Translations under genes and position numbers: made by a program
The notes under the pieces: generated by a model
The model's input: only the letters and a program-made list of their open reading frames with translations
The model's database searches: none
Told to the model about the DNA's origin: nothing
Assembly (NCBI GenBank): GCA_036345935.2
Contig: JADWOT020000004.1
Coordinates: 2,030,860-2,094,859, forward strand
DNA from: Taenia hydatigena
Lineage: Eukaryota; Platyhelminthes; Cestoda; Cyclophyllidea; Taeniidae
Direction: 5' to 3'
Length of the DNA: 64,000 nucleotides
Shown: in pieces, positions 34,155 through 46,753 of the stretch
Layout of the letters: each line of letters begins with the position of its first letter
How positions within the stretch are numbered: position 1 is the first letter of the stretch

Positions 34155-36860
34155 CTCTAGCCCGTTGAGACTTGGCGAATGGGAATGCTTCACTTTTCTT
34201 ACGCCATCCAAATGAATGGTGTGTCACAGAGGTCAAAGTAGGTGGCAACACTATCATACACACCAGCGAATAAATGATAAAAACATCACCAAATCCATTG
34301 AAACCATTCTCAAAAAGTTAGTACATTTGGAAAATAATATGAAATTATAATGTTGATTCTTGGTGGTGAAAGACAGTTGCTGTGGCAGGCAACAAGTGGG
34401 TCTCCCTTTACAGCAAAGAACCAAAGTAGTTTGACTTCAAATTAATAACAAGACAGCTTGAATCTGAAACGCAAGATGCTTCCAAAACAGTCATTTGGAT
34501 AAAGGGAGTCTTCTTAAATCAAGCTTTGAGCCCACTCATGTCAAATGTCACGGTTTTGTTGCTTGTAGAAGTGAAGTGCATTCGAGAACCTCGACTGAGT
34601 TGACGTCGATGATATTCTTGTGGTGGGCTTTGGCAGCAGATGGAGATTCTATAAGTTAACTAGCATTTGTAAACTCAAGAAAGGAGCTTAAAAACCCTCT
34701 GGAAGCAAAGCGGCTTTAAAAAGGGACTGATGGAAGGGGCAACAGAAACACTGTCGTCGACACAGAACACAAACATGTCAAAGGCGTTGATCGTGGCCCT
34801 ACTTGAGAACACAAAGGGTTCACCGAATCTGATTAATCACCGGTAATTGATTCTGAGGAGCTCTCGGTGATTGATTTCCTCCTGTAATGTATGCGCTGAA
34901 AGGACTAAAAGGAGGAATGCGTGGGCACACAGTGTTCATGTTTAGTCTTTGATTTAATATGGTCAATGTTAATGCTTGCAAGGGCCCAGGTTCTCTGTAA
35001 CATGCGCTCACTTGGACGAGCTCTCTACCATCCACTGTTTGTGCTTCCGTGTTGGGCGTTGGGCTAGACGACAAGGCTCCTGACCTCCCACCCTTTTCGT
35101 GCACAGCGACTCATTGTGGCTGTGAAGGTGGAAGTGACAGTGAAACTACTTTGGTCACGAGTCCAAATAGGCACACGTCCTCCTAGTTCACCATAAATCT
35201 CGCGCGAGCGCATTGTAGCTTCAAATAAATAGCTTCTACTGACTCACACAGATGTGGCCACTTGCGTCAGCCTCTCTGTTCTCCTTCTCTTCGTCATTCC
35301 TACTACGGATTTCAGCCCTGACTTAAAAATGCATTCAATTTAATTGCTTAAAGGCTTTCAACTTATATTGGACGGTAGCACGATTTAGTCAAACCGATTT
35401 CCTCGCGATGCCACCGCATTCGCCGACTGGATGCTTCCTTCGACTCGCTCTTCCCCACTTTCAGATGTTGCAGGTGTATATTTGACCCTAGTTTCGACGA
35501 AGAATCTACGTCAACCTGTTGTGGATAGCAGTCAAGAGATAAAAGCTAAATGGTGGATAGAGCAAGGTTTGGATAGTGATGCGAATATGGGAGTGAAGAA
35601 AGCGCATTGGATGGAAAGCTGTCGAGAGCGAAAGCTTCTTGCAATAGGAGTTACACTTGAGCTGTGGATGAATGAGTTGACTTACTCAATAGCGTGGAGC
35701 GAATGGAAGGCTTGGCTGGTTTTGCATGCTTTATGGAGTTCTGGAGGCCTAGGTGTAAAAGCAAGAAGGCCTTATGGAGGACTGCTCCTCAAATTGTTAC
35801 TGACAGTCTCCTATTCACACACCCTCGTGAAGCCTCAATGCACCAAACATGTGATACTCGCTTGAAACTGAGAGGACTCCTCCACTCCTCAACTCAGCGA
35901 AGTGGTGTGTGATTGAGTGTACATGTTGCAGCGCAAAACCATCGGTGAGGTGTCGCAGAGGAAAATGTGCTCGTCGGGACAGGCAGCAAAGTCAAGGGAC
36001 TGCTCCGCAGCGCACCACGAGTGAGGAGGGAGGAGCGGTGAGAAGTCTACACTAGTGAGCGTAATCTAATTGCATTGAGCTTTGAATGCTTCGAAGTCGC
36101 GTTCACTTTGTTGGAATTCGCTGTCTGTGCAATTTCGTCACCTGCAGTTTTAGGATTTTGATCCACTTGTCAAGTGTCATGCGTCTTTGCTGGTTGTTTA
36201 ACTCTTATTTTAGGTTAAGAGCATTTTGTGCCTAGACCATTGTATCTTCACTAGATGGGCTGGCCCCTGGGTCACGCCAGTGACCTTGACCTCTCTTGTT
36301 TGCAGGGAGGTTTCGGATCGTGTAACTGGTGACAGCTCCAGCAAACCTTATGCCTCTCAACGATGACATAGCCATTGAGGGGTGGCTCAAAGTCGCAAAA
36401 TTTAGCCTACACCTTTAGCCTCAACGGTAAAGGATGCCTCCAGTCCTCCGTATCCTCCCCTAATGTTTATTTTTAGTCAGAATAGACGCCAGCATCACCC
36501 ACGGCACCGTGATTGGGTTGGGAAGGCCCTCACCAGAGACTTCTTTTTTTGGCACCAAAAAGCGTCAGGAGCTCCGCACAACCCTACTCTACCGGACGTC
36601 CAGCCTGACGGTTAGACTTGGCGCCTTCACCCCGTGCTGCTCCGAGCTACGTGCCGGGGTCAGGTGACCCTTCATTTTGCCTGTCGTATTTTTGCTCAAA
36701 CAGCCAACATTCTTTTATGCGAGTCTCTAGCAAACTAGAAGAACGTAAATGCACGGTTTTACCTGACCTGAGTGCAGCCAAATTAATAGTTTTTATTCAG
36801 ACTTGCTTCACACTTTGCTACAGGATTTGCATCGTTTTCCTTCTATAAGATTACGTTCAG
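34155..36860. other. Stretch without a supportable gene
   Basis: It contains the second copy of a dispersed repeat (about 35,000-35,395). An open frame at 35,431-35,865 has no recognisable domain. A GC-richer segment at about 36,230-36,700 ends just before the Ty3/gypsy relic and may be its leader or LTR remnant, though I see no matching 3' copy. Confidence 0.45.
35000..35395 (+). repeat. Diverged dispersed repeat, copy 2
   Basis: Partner of 31,838-32,285, in the same orientation. The best-kept block is ttcaaataaatagcttctac followed by tgactcacacagatg and a ctacggatttcagcc block. Confidence 0.75.
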
Positions 36861-36869
36861 TAGAAGGGA

Positions 36870-38720
36870 CAGAGATGGTAGTAAAGGAAGAGACGTCGCC
36901 AGACGTGTGCATAGGGGAAGAAACCTGGCGAGTGAAATTTATTACATATTTTGGAACTAGCTTCGGATGCAATACTTGGTGCAGGAGGCACTTTTTCCAC
37001 TCCGCAAGGCGATGAAGCCGACGCTAATGCTTTACTACCGAAAGGACGCAGAGATGACGTCTGCTGCGCTTTTTCTGAGGCCGCAGCTGTCTCCACAAAC
37101 AACCCAACAGACCTTTGAACAGAGGTGGAAGAACTTGACGAGATGGTTAGCACGTACGCGAACATGTTAAGATGATAAGGAACAAAACGAGAACGGACAA
37201 GCATCGTCAAGCATGCGATAGGCACTGGCAAAACCGGATTCATCTCACTGCCACCCAGACACATATCACTACCTCTGCTAGAAGAATTTAACCGCATATT
37301 CGAATGGGTTATTTAGGTCGGGGCCATAAAACTGTCGAAGTCACCATAGGCCCTTCGATCGCGTTAGTAAAGATGATGCAGTAACTAAGATAGACGAATT
37401 CCCATTGCCCTACGCAAGCAAACCGTAAGACCGCTACTTGCGTCAAAGCGGTTATCTACCCCAGACTTCAAGTCAGAAAACCGGCAAGTCGAAGTGGAGG
37501 AAACGGACAGCGAGAGGACAGCTTTTATGTTATCAATCAGGCTTCATGGATTGCAGACAATGGCCTTTGTGCACCGAAACACCGTAGCCGTCTTCCAACT
37601 TCTGATGCAGGCAGCATCGCCTGGTCTATTCTCAAAGGCACTATAAAGTCTATCTCGATGACAATTTCGTATTCGGTAGAGATATTTGAGGGCATAATGT
37701 CAACTTGGAAGTAGTGTAGGACTATCTGCTGGACGCAGGCTTGATTCCGAGTCCAAATAAATGCGGTTGGGACAAACAGTCCCGTCAGATGGGATGGTGG
37801 CCACCGAAGACCGTATAAAATAAATGAGGACGTTTCCTATGTTTGACAAATTGCTACAGGTAAAGTGTTAGAGGCTGTGCTGAGATCACCGGCCTGTTGC
37901 ATAAATTGGTCGAAAAGCAGACGAAAGGGCTTTTTTAAGTGGGCGAACGAGCACCGAAGCGAGGGCTCCACCTTTCCTACTGGGTACGCACGCAAACGAC
38001 GCAACCGTGGACAGTGTGCTCGCACAAAGGGGCAGAGGCAGCGAGGAATACGTCATCGTTCACGCAAGTACCAGACTCGGCAACAATAATGAGAGAGAAA
38101 ATTTGCAACAAAATGAGTTGTCTGGCATCTAAACACTGATAGGACGCTTCAGACACCATTTGACAGCGCCTAAGGGATCATCAAACACTTACCAGGTTAA
38201 AACAATGAAGGGAGCTTGGCCGTTCAGTTGCGTGCTGGTACGAGGAAATGCAGCAGTATGATTTTGCAGTTCAATACAGAAGAAATGGAGCACACACAGC
38301 AGTGCGGATGCTCTGTACCGCGGGTCAATCTCGGTAGAACCGAGTCTTGCAACGCCCCGATCCCGATTTAACTTTGGCATATGGGAGCTGCCGAATATAG
38401 TCCTGCGAACCCACTGCGGAAGAGATGATTTCGTCCAGCAAGACGTTAAGAGAAATGTGGAAAGAAGATGACTTTTATGGTATCAAAATCACGTCGGACT
38501 AGCACACACCTAGTGGTCTTAGGCTCATTGATAAAAACAGTTCTCGGCGAGTTGCACGGCCAACTGCAAAAGGCGCTGGTGCCCCTCACGTCAACAAGAC
38601 GTGCCAGGCTTCTACCAAACCTATATCACTTGCTGCAGCTTCAAAAGGCATCACTGTACGGTGATCGTAACGCTGCAAACCAATGCCTTCAGAGGAAAGG
38701 GTGGGTTAAGACATCCTTCA
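36870..38720 (+). mobile_element. Degenerate Ty3/gypsy LTR-retrotransposon pol (RT, RNase H, integrase)
   Basis: Pol domains appear in the normal Ty3 order, in shifting frames with stops. About 37,190-37,265 gives RTSIVKHAIGTGKTGF and PPR, the usual linker before RT. About 37,365-37,405 gives DDAVTKIDEFPLPYA. About 37,485-37,530 gives QVEVEETDSERTAFML. YLDD, the RT active-site motif, is encoded at 37,651-37,662 and is followed by LLDAGLIPSPNKCGW. Thumb-like LLHKLVEK lies at 37,894. WYEEMQQYDFAVQYRRNGAH, from the RNase H end, begins at 38,237. About 38,560-38,620 contains GELHGQLQKA and, in another frame, HVNKT, as in the integrase zinc-binding region. Several stops and frameshifts make it non-functional. 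LTRs were not identified. Confidence 0.85.
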
Positions 38721-38894
38721 CTCCATCCATTCCAAAGCCAGTAATCCATACCATCCCTCAGTAAACCAACTCATTCCTTCTCCTTCACACTAGGTGTGCA
38801 AGAACACTTTTACTGACAAAAGGCACAACTTGCTAAATGTTCTGCAGAAATGTTTTTGTTTTTTGATTCCACATCAATGTGAAGCTTCTAGAAG

Positions 38895-39350
38895 GGCGGT
38901 AAGATGTGGGGAGTTTTCTCCTACAGCGTGTCCTTTATGAATCCACATGGCTTTATCTAATTCATCCCTGCACCAGACCAGCATTGATCTGTCGAAACGG
39001 ATACATCCGTCTACCCTAGATTCGAGCATCTAACCCACAGTTTTCAATAAAGGGACCGTGGGGAAATGGTCCGCACTGCCAACCGCCATGGTCAACGGCT
39101 AGTTGAGGTGGGTACTGAGTGATTGGCACTACTTTTGAAATGGAAGGAAGTGCTTGGGTGGATGCTGCCACCACAAGGCCTACGAATGCATAAAGAGCAC
39201 AATTAGTAGTGCTTTCACGATTTTATGGATGCAACGGGATGGGGAGGCAAAGAAAGTAATGTGCCGATGCAAGCTAACGCACAATCCCAGTTGGTGGATT
39301 GGGGGAGTGCGTGAGGACCCACTGGCGTTTGGCCTCTGCCCGCAGTGTGT
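38895..39350 (+). repeat. Diverged dispersed repeat shared with the 3' flank of MARCH B, copy 1
   Basis: Matches about 44,200-44,790 in order: gtggggagttttctcctaca, then cttttgaaatggaaggaagt, ccaccacaaggcctacgaat, and acaagctaacgca-type blocks (gcaagctaacgcacaatccc). It is non-coding here, and it lies just downstream of the Ty3/gypsy relic. Confidence 0.8.
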
Positions 39351-40067
39351 AGCAAAGGTATCGTTTCACAGTTAATCTCAGTTGGAACTTTCCGACACAC
39401 AACGTCTCCCTCAAGATCTCAACTATTCGCTCATGAAGTATTGTACGTAGGTTACAGGGCTACGGCATAACAATGGCAATGAACGATAAACCTTTAATTT
39501 CAAATCACAAATTGAGTAGAAGTGACCGTAGTGCGATCACTCTGCCGTCGCGTCAACAGCGCGCCACCTTGCATCTCCAATGTATGGAGACAATTTCATC
39601 ACCTTCAATGACCTCATGACATGCATACAAGGCGTGCAACTACACAAGCACAGATTTGGGGGCCTTTTTTCGTTAAAGCGAGACAAAGGCGAAGCAACCT
39701 CCATCGTACGCGCTGGTTATTCTTTCGCCCCGAACATGGAGTGCCGTTGACCGAACAAAGGCAATTATGTGCACACACACTTTCCATATTCTTCCAGCTA
39801 CGTATCTGTGGTGCAAACGACAGGATTTGTTGGCCAATACCGACCAACTACCTGGAGGAGAGAGAGACGTCAGTAATAACAACTGCTGATCTGATCTCCT
39901 CCGAGACCTTCTTAAAACAACTTTATTGGCATCAAAAATGGACGTGGAAAAACGAGGATTTGTAACCGCCTATAGAATGGCGAACGAATACTAATTTACA
40001 AACTAATGCGCACCCCTTCAAAAGCAACTCTGTCACGAGTATATTAATGCATTCATTTGACTTTGCC
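39351..40067. other. Stretch without a supportable gene
   Basis: Short frames on both strands around 39,614-39,965 have no domain. The last 150 bp are the 3' flank of the minus-strand CZIB gene. Confidence 0.5.
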
Positions 40068-41088
40068 TCACTTCGCCGACTTGATTTCAGTGTGCACTTC
40101 AAAAATCTCCACGCAGCATTGGCCATCGTCATCGTAATCCGTCCATTCCTGCAATTACATTGAATTCGATTAAAAACATGCCATCCAAGTAAACAGGCAA
40201 ATCAAAGCAACCGCCACTCACACCATCGGCTAGATCGACATCCGAAAAGACAGTGGCACAATCGGAATTGGAAACGACCCGCCAGCCATCACGAGGCGAG
40301 AATTCCTCCGGTTCCAATCCACGACATTCTAAGCGAACGATTGGCCGCAGTTTCTCCGAATCCTCCTCTTTGTAGGGTTTAACACTCCCCTCCACCACAC
40401 CTGCATGAGTAATCAGATAATTTAACAATGAAAGTGTGAAACCCTATCAAACTACTCAAACGTTTTAAAGTTCGGTGAGACACTCCAGACGAACACTGCC
40501 CGTACTACAACAGCTTGAGCAACCAAAATATGAACAGACAAGACAGTCCCGTTGCTCAGGTAATGGCGATTCTAGGCGTGTTGACTCCTCCACTGATGCA
40601 CTTTAAAACAAAAGGATCTTAACCGCGCGGAGACGACATCAACTTCTAGTTAAACCAAAATTCAACATGCAACAATGGTCGGTAAATAACTCTAAAATAA
40701 TCTAATTTGTTGACTACAAAGTAGCCAAACACTTTCAGGCCTATTTAACGCCATCAAATGGGATTTAAGTTCCAAATTCTACACAGCAGCGTCACAATAC
40801 TCAGAAGACCAGACAGCAACAAACCTGCCGAATTCTCACGACCACAGAATCGGCATTTCAGCTTCAGATTGGCGAAACCCCTGGAGCCTTTAATTGCCTC
40901 CTGCTTTTGAGCACAAACAAAGACCCATTTATCGTGAATCTCCATGCAGTTACTGCATTTGACCTGGATGCGAAGAAGAAACACTCGCGACGATGCGGAG
41001 TTACCTTAAGGCACCATTGAAAATCATCGCCGGAAGGGGACAATTCACTGATGTTTGTGAGCCTAGCTCTTAGCAGGAGATCAAACAG
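40068..41088 (-). CDS. CZIB: CXXC-motif zinc-binding protein (CZIB / C1orf123 / UPF0587)
   Basis: Exons are 41,088-41,005, 40,963-40,825, 40,400-40,222 and 40,148-40,068. Phases agree, introns are 41, 424 and 73 bp, and splice sites are standard (gtaact, gtttgt, gtgagt donors). The visible 160 residues cover nearly the whole family: LTNISELSPSGDDFQW, then VKCSNCMEIHDKW and KLKCRFCGREN (two C-x2-C pairs binding one zinc), KPYKEEDSEKLRPIVRLECR, GLEPEEFSP, ATVFSDVDL, EWTDYDDDG and a C-terminal EIFEVHTEIKSAK. Human CZIB is about the same length. It is a small cytosolic protein conserved across eukaryotes whose role is poorly defined. The initiator Met is not in the first visible exon, so a tiny upstream exon with two or three codons is expected. 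Confidence 0.9.
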
Positions 41089-42725
41089 CTATAATGTGGG
41101 AAAACGAATGTGTTAATTCTAGTAGACGAGAACACAAGAGGATTTTAGCGTCAACGATATGTACGGGGTCAATTCAATGAGAATACGTTTAATACTACGA
41201 CGATATTCCCTAAAACCTATCTAAATAGTAATATTGCCAACTCACTGGCATTGCAGTGGGAATTCAGCCTAAAAGGCAAAGAGCATTTCCAAGGATAATC
41301 CAATATGCGTTAAAAAATTACAGAGTTCGCGTATAACACCCGGATTCCATGGATATTATTGAAAAAGAAGATAGGTGTAGCTACTTTATTTCTTACTCTA
41401 TTTAGAAATTCCGTCAATTCCCGAACGCTACACCCAACTCCAGCACGCACACGAAGTTGATTAGGGACAAACAGGTATTGACCAATTCTGTCTTAGCGGC
41501 TCAAGCAATCGAGTGGTTGCATGGACTGTGGATTGTGAAGCAAAGATGCAATCGGTAAGGTAGTTCCAAGAAAAGGTGCGTCTAAGAGCTACAATACGCG
41601 ATTGAGTGCCTGCAAGCGTGATAGCAGTGCTTAAGCATTTCATTAAAATTTAGGCGAGACGACCGACTACAAATCTATTTATATCCCCTAGATATGCTCA
41701 ATCACACGTTTGTTTAGCTATTAATCATTCATTTTAAGAACATAGAAGCAAAATCAACATCAAAGTATGCATGCTTTATTTGAGCAACTGTTCATGTTAA
41801 AGTAATGCATGTTTCTAAAAGCAAATTTCAATTTTTTTGCTCCTTATTGGTTGAAAATGAAATCAGTATACGAGTCTTATGCTGGTTTAAGATTAAATCT
41901 GTTGAGCAAACGGTAATAAATATTTTGGTTTAGTTTACAATCGACCATCCTAATGCACATACGGGCTCATACAGTGTTACAACAATCCGAGTAAATGCAA
42001 TGACCAGCTTTTCTTAAGCAAACTAATTTGTTTCTTAGTTTGTTTAAGTGTGTGAATTAGTATTTATTTTGTCGCCCGATTTTTCGTCAATCTTTTGCAT
42101 TCGTATTTTTGTTAATTATTATTGTTTTGTAATGGGCTTCAGGTGAAGTTGGATGGATAGGAAGCTACAGTGCGACGGTTTGGGTGGATCAGAGGAGACT
42201 AGAAACTGTAAACGCGAAGATAACAATGTGGTGCGGCATTGCGTATGCAGATTTCATTTTACCGTTAATACCGAGGCCTACTATTTAAAAAACATTTAGT
42301 GTTTATGCTCTGCAATTCATTTAATTATTGTGAGTGAAAACGATTTTTCCTGCAAGTTGGCCCCTTTTGATTGCTTAGTCAGATGTTCTCCGTCAAATCC
42401 TACGCCCATATGGCCACTGGGTGGTAATTACTGCGACCTATTCCACTCCCTTCTACTCTAAGTTGACGTGTTCGACTACACTTAGCTGCATGCACTGAAG
42501 TTTGGTTCCCGATCCCATTGCTTGATGAGGAATATTTGCGCTCATGAGGGAGCCCTGTTATCCAGCGCATACTTGCCACTTGCTTTAAATCGCTTGGCGT
42601 ATCGGCCAATATTTATGCATTTACATTGTTTGCAACCCTTAAGCATCCTAATGTAATAGTACTTAGTGTGTAGCAATGACCATTTTAGCTGATTGAGATG
42701 TAGTAATTGTTTAATCTTTCGTTTC
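41089..42725. other. Stretch between CZIB and MARCH B
   Basis: It presumably holds the short first exon and promoter of CZIB (minus strand, near 41.1-41.6 kb) and the promoter of MARCH B. AT-rich at 41,650-42,360. From about 42,450 it resembles the upstream flank of MARCH A. No further gene seen. Confidence 0.45.
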
Positions 42726-43944
42726 ATGCGATCTCATGTAGTTGACTTGCAATTCATGTTACAGGCGGCCGAAGTAGATGAGGAAGAACCAAGGCAATTG
42801 CGAGGATGCAACGGAAGTTCAGGTGGTCGATTTACCGCCCTCCTTCGTTCCTCCCTTCGACTTTCCGTTTCGACCAGAAAAACGTCGAAATCAACTTCAT
42901 CCAACACCATCGTAACTGCTTCTTTGTCTCCCCAACCAACGTTAGATGGAATCGGAAGCCTTCACAAGGTTGAATCGACCACCAGCACTTCCAGTTATGC
43001 GTTTTGCTTTTGTCGAATATGTCACGAATCTAATGAACCTACAAATGATATGGATTTGGATTCCTGTGGACGATTAATTGCGCCTTGTCTGTGTGACGGA
43101 AGTCTGAAATACGTCCACGAAAAGTGTATTCAGCAGTGGATTGAAATCAGTCAGTCCAGGAAGTGTGAGTTGTGCCATTTTGAATATGAGACGCGGAAGT
43201 ATACGAAACCAATAAAAGAGGTGAGGCTGTGAAAAGTAAGGATGAACCTTGAACGTATTTATCAAGTCAAAAACTATCCAAGCTAGTTGTGTCTATCTTG
43301 AATATATGTCTCCGCTCAAAAGTGTTCTGCCCATTCATTTAGAAACAAATCGTCTATTATTTTGCCTTGATTTTTTTGCATCAATCCAGCCTATAACTGC
43401 CCACCCACTTACCCATATAGTACAGGTCCATCCACCACTGATTCACCCATCAATTTATTTCGCCATTCTGTCTCGCATTTATCTACCAAATGCTTGAGAA
43501 ATTCATGGGCAGGAACAGTAAATTATCATCTTTTTTTCATTTTCACTTTTTCAGTGGAAATTTTTTTCATTGGAGTGGCAAGACCTGCGCAAACTCCTCT
43601 GTTTTGTCGCAGTTTACGTGCTCATTCAAGCCTGTGTGGCATGGGCGCTCTACGCTCTAATTTCCAATTTGACCTCCACCGGCACGTCAAGTTCCGAGCG
43701 CAATTGGCAGTTCTGGCTGAAAGTTTTCGTAGTCCTCGTTGGCATGTTCAGCGTCGGTGTTTTTGCGTACATTCAGGCGCGCTACTGTTGCGATATATGC
43801 CAACGTTGGCGTCGCTTGAACCGTGTCTGCATGGTGCGAGAACCGCCCGAGGAACGAATTGCGAAGATACGGATGGAACAACGCTTACCAACCAACCGAT
43901 TATGCATAGTTCATGAAGTTGACACCTTCACCGCGATGCCTTAA
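42726..43944 (+). CDS. MARCH1/8-like membrane RING-CH E3 ubiquitin ligase, paralog B
   Basis: Coding exons are 42,765-43,220 (or from an in-frame ATG at 42,726) and 43,555-43,944, joined in phase 0 (gtgagg donor, tttttcag acceptor). The conserved acceptor in paralog A favours an exon start at 42,765 with a missing 5' exon. Counting from 42,765, residues 1-80 are Ser/Thr-rich. The RING-CH domain has C83/C86 (CRIC), C108/C110, H118/C121 and C134/C137 (CELC), with the conserved Trp in QQWI. KPIKEWKFFSLEWQDLRKLL links to two membrane segments (about 166-188 and 206-226, FWLKVFVVLVGMF). Then comes RWRRLNRVCMVREPPEER, the arrangement of MARCH1/MARCH8, which ubiquitinate membrane proteins at the plasma membrane and endosomes. 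About 281 residues, intact. Confidence 0.92.
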
Positions 43945-46753
43945 GAACAGGAGGGGAGAGGATGTGATGCACTGTCTTCTACCGGATGTCTTTCGTGCTT
44001 CCAGTCATTCTTGGATTATTCTTTTGTTCACCCATAGCATAACCAACACCGTAGGACACTCGTCTGCAATACAATTCACTTCTCTTTTTCCTTGTGTAGA
44101 AATGAAAACCTGTCAGTTGCATAAGTCACAAGTTATCAAATCTTTTGCAAATATTTTTTGGTCTTTCGATTTCCTACCAATATTTCAAACTAGAAAATTG
44201 GGTGATTTGGGGGGATTTTCTCCCTGCCAAGTATTCTTTACGATTTGATGTGTTTATCCGAATGTCTCTCCTCTGTATGCCCGGAATTTCTCTATCTCTC
44301 CGTCTGACTGGTATCCGGCTGTCCATACCTTATCTGAATTGCAAGGCAGCTCTTGCTCCAAACATTAATCTTTCTAATCTCGGATACAAGCTACGTATCC
44401 GAGTGCAAACAGCGCTCGCGAAAAGTGGAAACCGGATGGAATATTTGAGTGGAGTACGCTGTATGCTCCATCGGGAAGTTGGTGACTGGGATGCGGAAAT
44501 AGTCTCCATGATTGACTGCCGTGGCCAGCGGTCAATTGAGCTGGGTGGAAAGGGATTAACATTGCCTTTTGAAATGGAAGGAGGTGCTGAGGTGACGTTA
44601 TTAAGAAAGGTGAATGCTACTACCACAAGGCCAATGGCCGCACAAAGCAGCACAATTACTAGTTATTTCCCGATTTTATGGACGTAATATCATCGGGAGG
44701 AAATGAAAGAAAAGGAATGTGCGGATACAAGCTAACGCACGATCCTGGTTGATGAATTGGAGTGCGTTAGGACCCAATGAAATTGGACGTCGTGAGTACT
44801 TTTAGCCCGATTTCCATGGGTGGAAGTTACCGGCGTCATTTGGTAGTTTATCTAAGTTAGAATCTAAATACATAGACAGGCTTGTGAAGGTTGTCATCAC
44901 ATAGGTGAATTAGGTGATCACCAAATACTTATTGATGACTTTTTGTCAGGAACAAGTGCATATTTGTGGTGTAAATCGGTTAATACTGACCGCACGGCCA
45001 CATGAATGTATTTTAGGCAATTAAGGCAGTTAAATTTACTGATAAAGCCATAATTTATGTTTCACTGAGAAAAACTCTTACCGTAATGATGTAAAAGATG
45101 ACCGAATTAATTTTGTTTTACCCTTGCAAGCAACTTCTTTTCCTCCTCTTCTGCTTAGCCGTCTTTTGCTTGCATTGCGAGTCAACTACTTGAACTGCCA
45201 GAAAGCCGCTTGTCATCATTCCACATTCAAATGATTTGATGCACTCCCACTCAAAAGGTGCCAATCGTAAACTGATAGGGAACCATCTGTGGCCCAAAAT
45301 GGGTAGGATCGGCTACTCCAAGCCCGCAAAGCATTTACTCAGCTCGGAACTTTGGCCACTAATCACAATGGGCTTTCTAAGTAGCCAAATACCACAAAAC
45401 AGTTGACGCAGTAATAGGAAAATCATGCGACGACTTATTCCATGATCGCATTGGCATGCGTGTGAAGTATAAACGGAAAATACGGAAAACAGGCTGAAGG
45501 CTGATTCAAAGGGTTCCTTCTTTGTAGACTGCACTTTCCTTTGTCACCTGTCACTCCCTTCACTCTGTCTCTTTCCTTGTCTGTCACCGTCAGCAGTACG
45601 TGTCCCATCTGCCAACGGATGTTAATTGTGCCATTTGAACGAGTTACTCCACCAGATGATGGTTCCTACATACATCAAATCAACAGGATTAAAGCACCGA
45701 TGCAATCCCTAAACAGCGCACTTTTCACTACTCCCTCCCACATTCAACTCCAACTTTACCAGCAAATACCCATGGAATTCGCACTGAACCTCCTAATACT
45801 TAGCTAGGTTGTGACAAAGGTCAACAACACTTTGCCCTATCGTTGTGAAGAGGTAATCTGCCCACAGCAGTAATGTTTATGCATCCCTTGACGAGTCACA
45901 TCAGCGTTCTTTCAATTTGATTCGTCGTCCGTGTCACAGCATTCAAATGCACCATACATCAACGCCCACATCCTTTTTTCTGCCTATCTGCATTTCACTA
46001 GATTCACTCTTCACACACCTGGTTAGGCATGAAATGCGCGAACTAAAGGTGCCGCCTCGGCGCTCCTGTCAGCCAATTGGAACCTGATGGGCACTAGTGA
46101 ACGAGGCACAAAGAGGTGAGGAGAAATGGATGCTTAAGAATACCCCAATGGTGCTGCTTCAAACGTTGTTGTTAGCTGACTGAATCCAGTGTTGGATCTA
46201 CAAAATGGATCAGCAGGACTTTAACAGTTGGAGGCCGGTCAACTTTCCCAGCTTCAATGCTGCTCACAGATAGGACGGAACCCGAGACACAAAGCATTCT
46301 GCCAAAGCCATTGTTGACAACGACATCGGGTGCACTCTTGCCCAAGTGAATATTTAATGAATGTCATTTCTGGCTTGTGGGTGCCATTAGGCACCGACTA
46401 TGCTTTGATGGCCGATGCGCGCAAGTCTAATCGAGGGCAGTTGCCACAACGACGCTTTCACCAAACAGAGATTTGCGTAGTGATTAAACAATTTGTTTAG
46501 CTGCTCGTTCAGCTGCGTGAGGTATTCCATGTCTGCTAGATACCTTTCCATTCGAAAACACTACCTCGCAGGCCATGTCCTCATCCTTCCAGCCTTTTGC
46601 TACCTTCGGATAGGTAGAAATGCCATCTGGGATTGTTTAGACTTAAAGGAGAAAATGGACCTACTATGGAAGGACAACGTGGTAGGAAGTAAAGAGTCGG
46701 TGTAGTTTAATCCACCACTGAGCGATGCAGATTTGTCGTGCAGTTTCCTCCCT
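43945..46753. other. 3' flank of MARCH B and intergenic sequence
   Basis: The first 120 bp share sequence with the MARCH A 3' flank. About 44,200-44,790 is the second copy of the repeat at 38,895. The long plus-strand frame 44,145-44,687 runs through that repeat and shows no domain, so I do not call it a gene. Nothing is recognised from 44,800 to 46,753. Confidence 0.5.
44200..44790 (+). repeat. Diverged dispersed repeat, copy 2
   Basis: Partner of 38,895-39,350: gggggattttctccctgcca, cttttgaaatggaaggaggt, ccacaaggccaatggccgca and acaagctaacgcacgatcct occur in the same order and orientation. Confidence 0.8.

Noticed and set aside
35431..35865. 144-codon plus-strand frame
   Set aside because: No domain, no splice partners, and composition typical of random open sequence.
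36857..37297. 146-codon minus-strand frame
   Set aside because: It is antisense to the Ty3/gypsy relic and its Ser-rich content is a shadow of that sequence.
44145..44687. 180-codon plus-strand frame after MARCH B
   Set aside because: It lies across a dispersed non-coding repeat whose other copy (38.9-39.35 kb) is full of stops; there is no domain.
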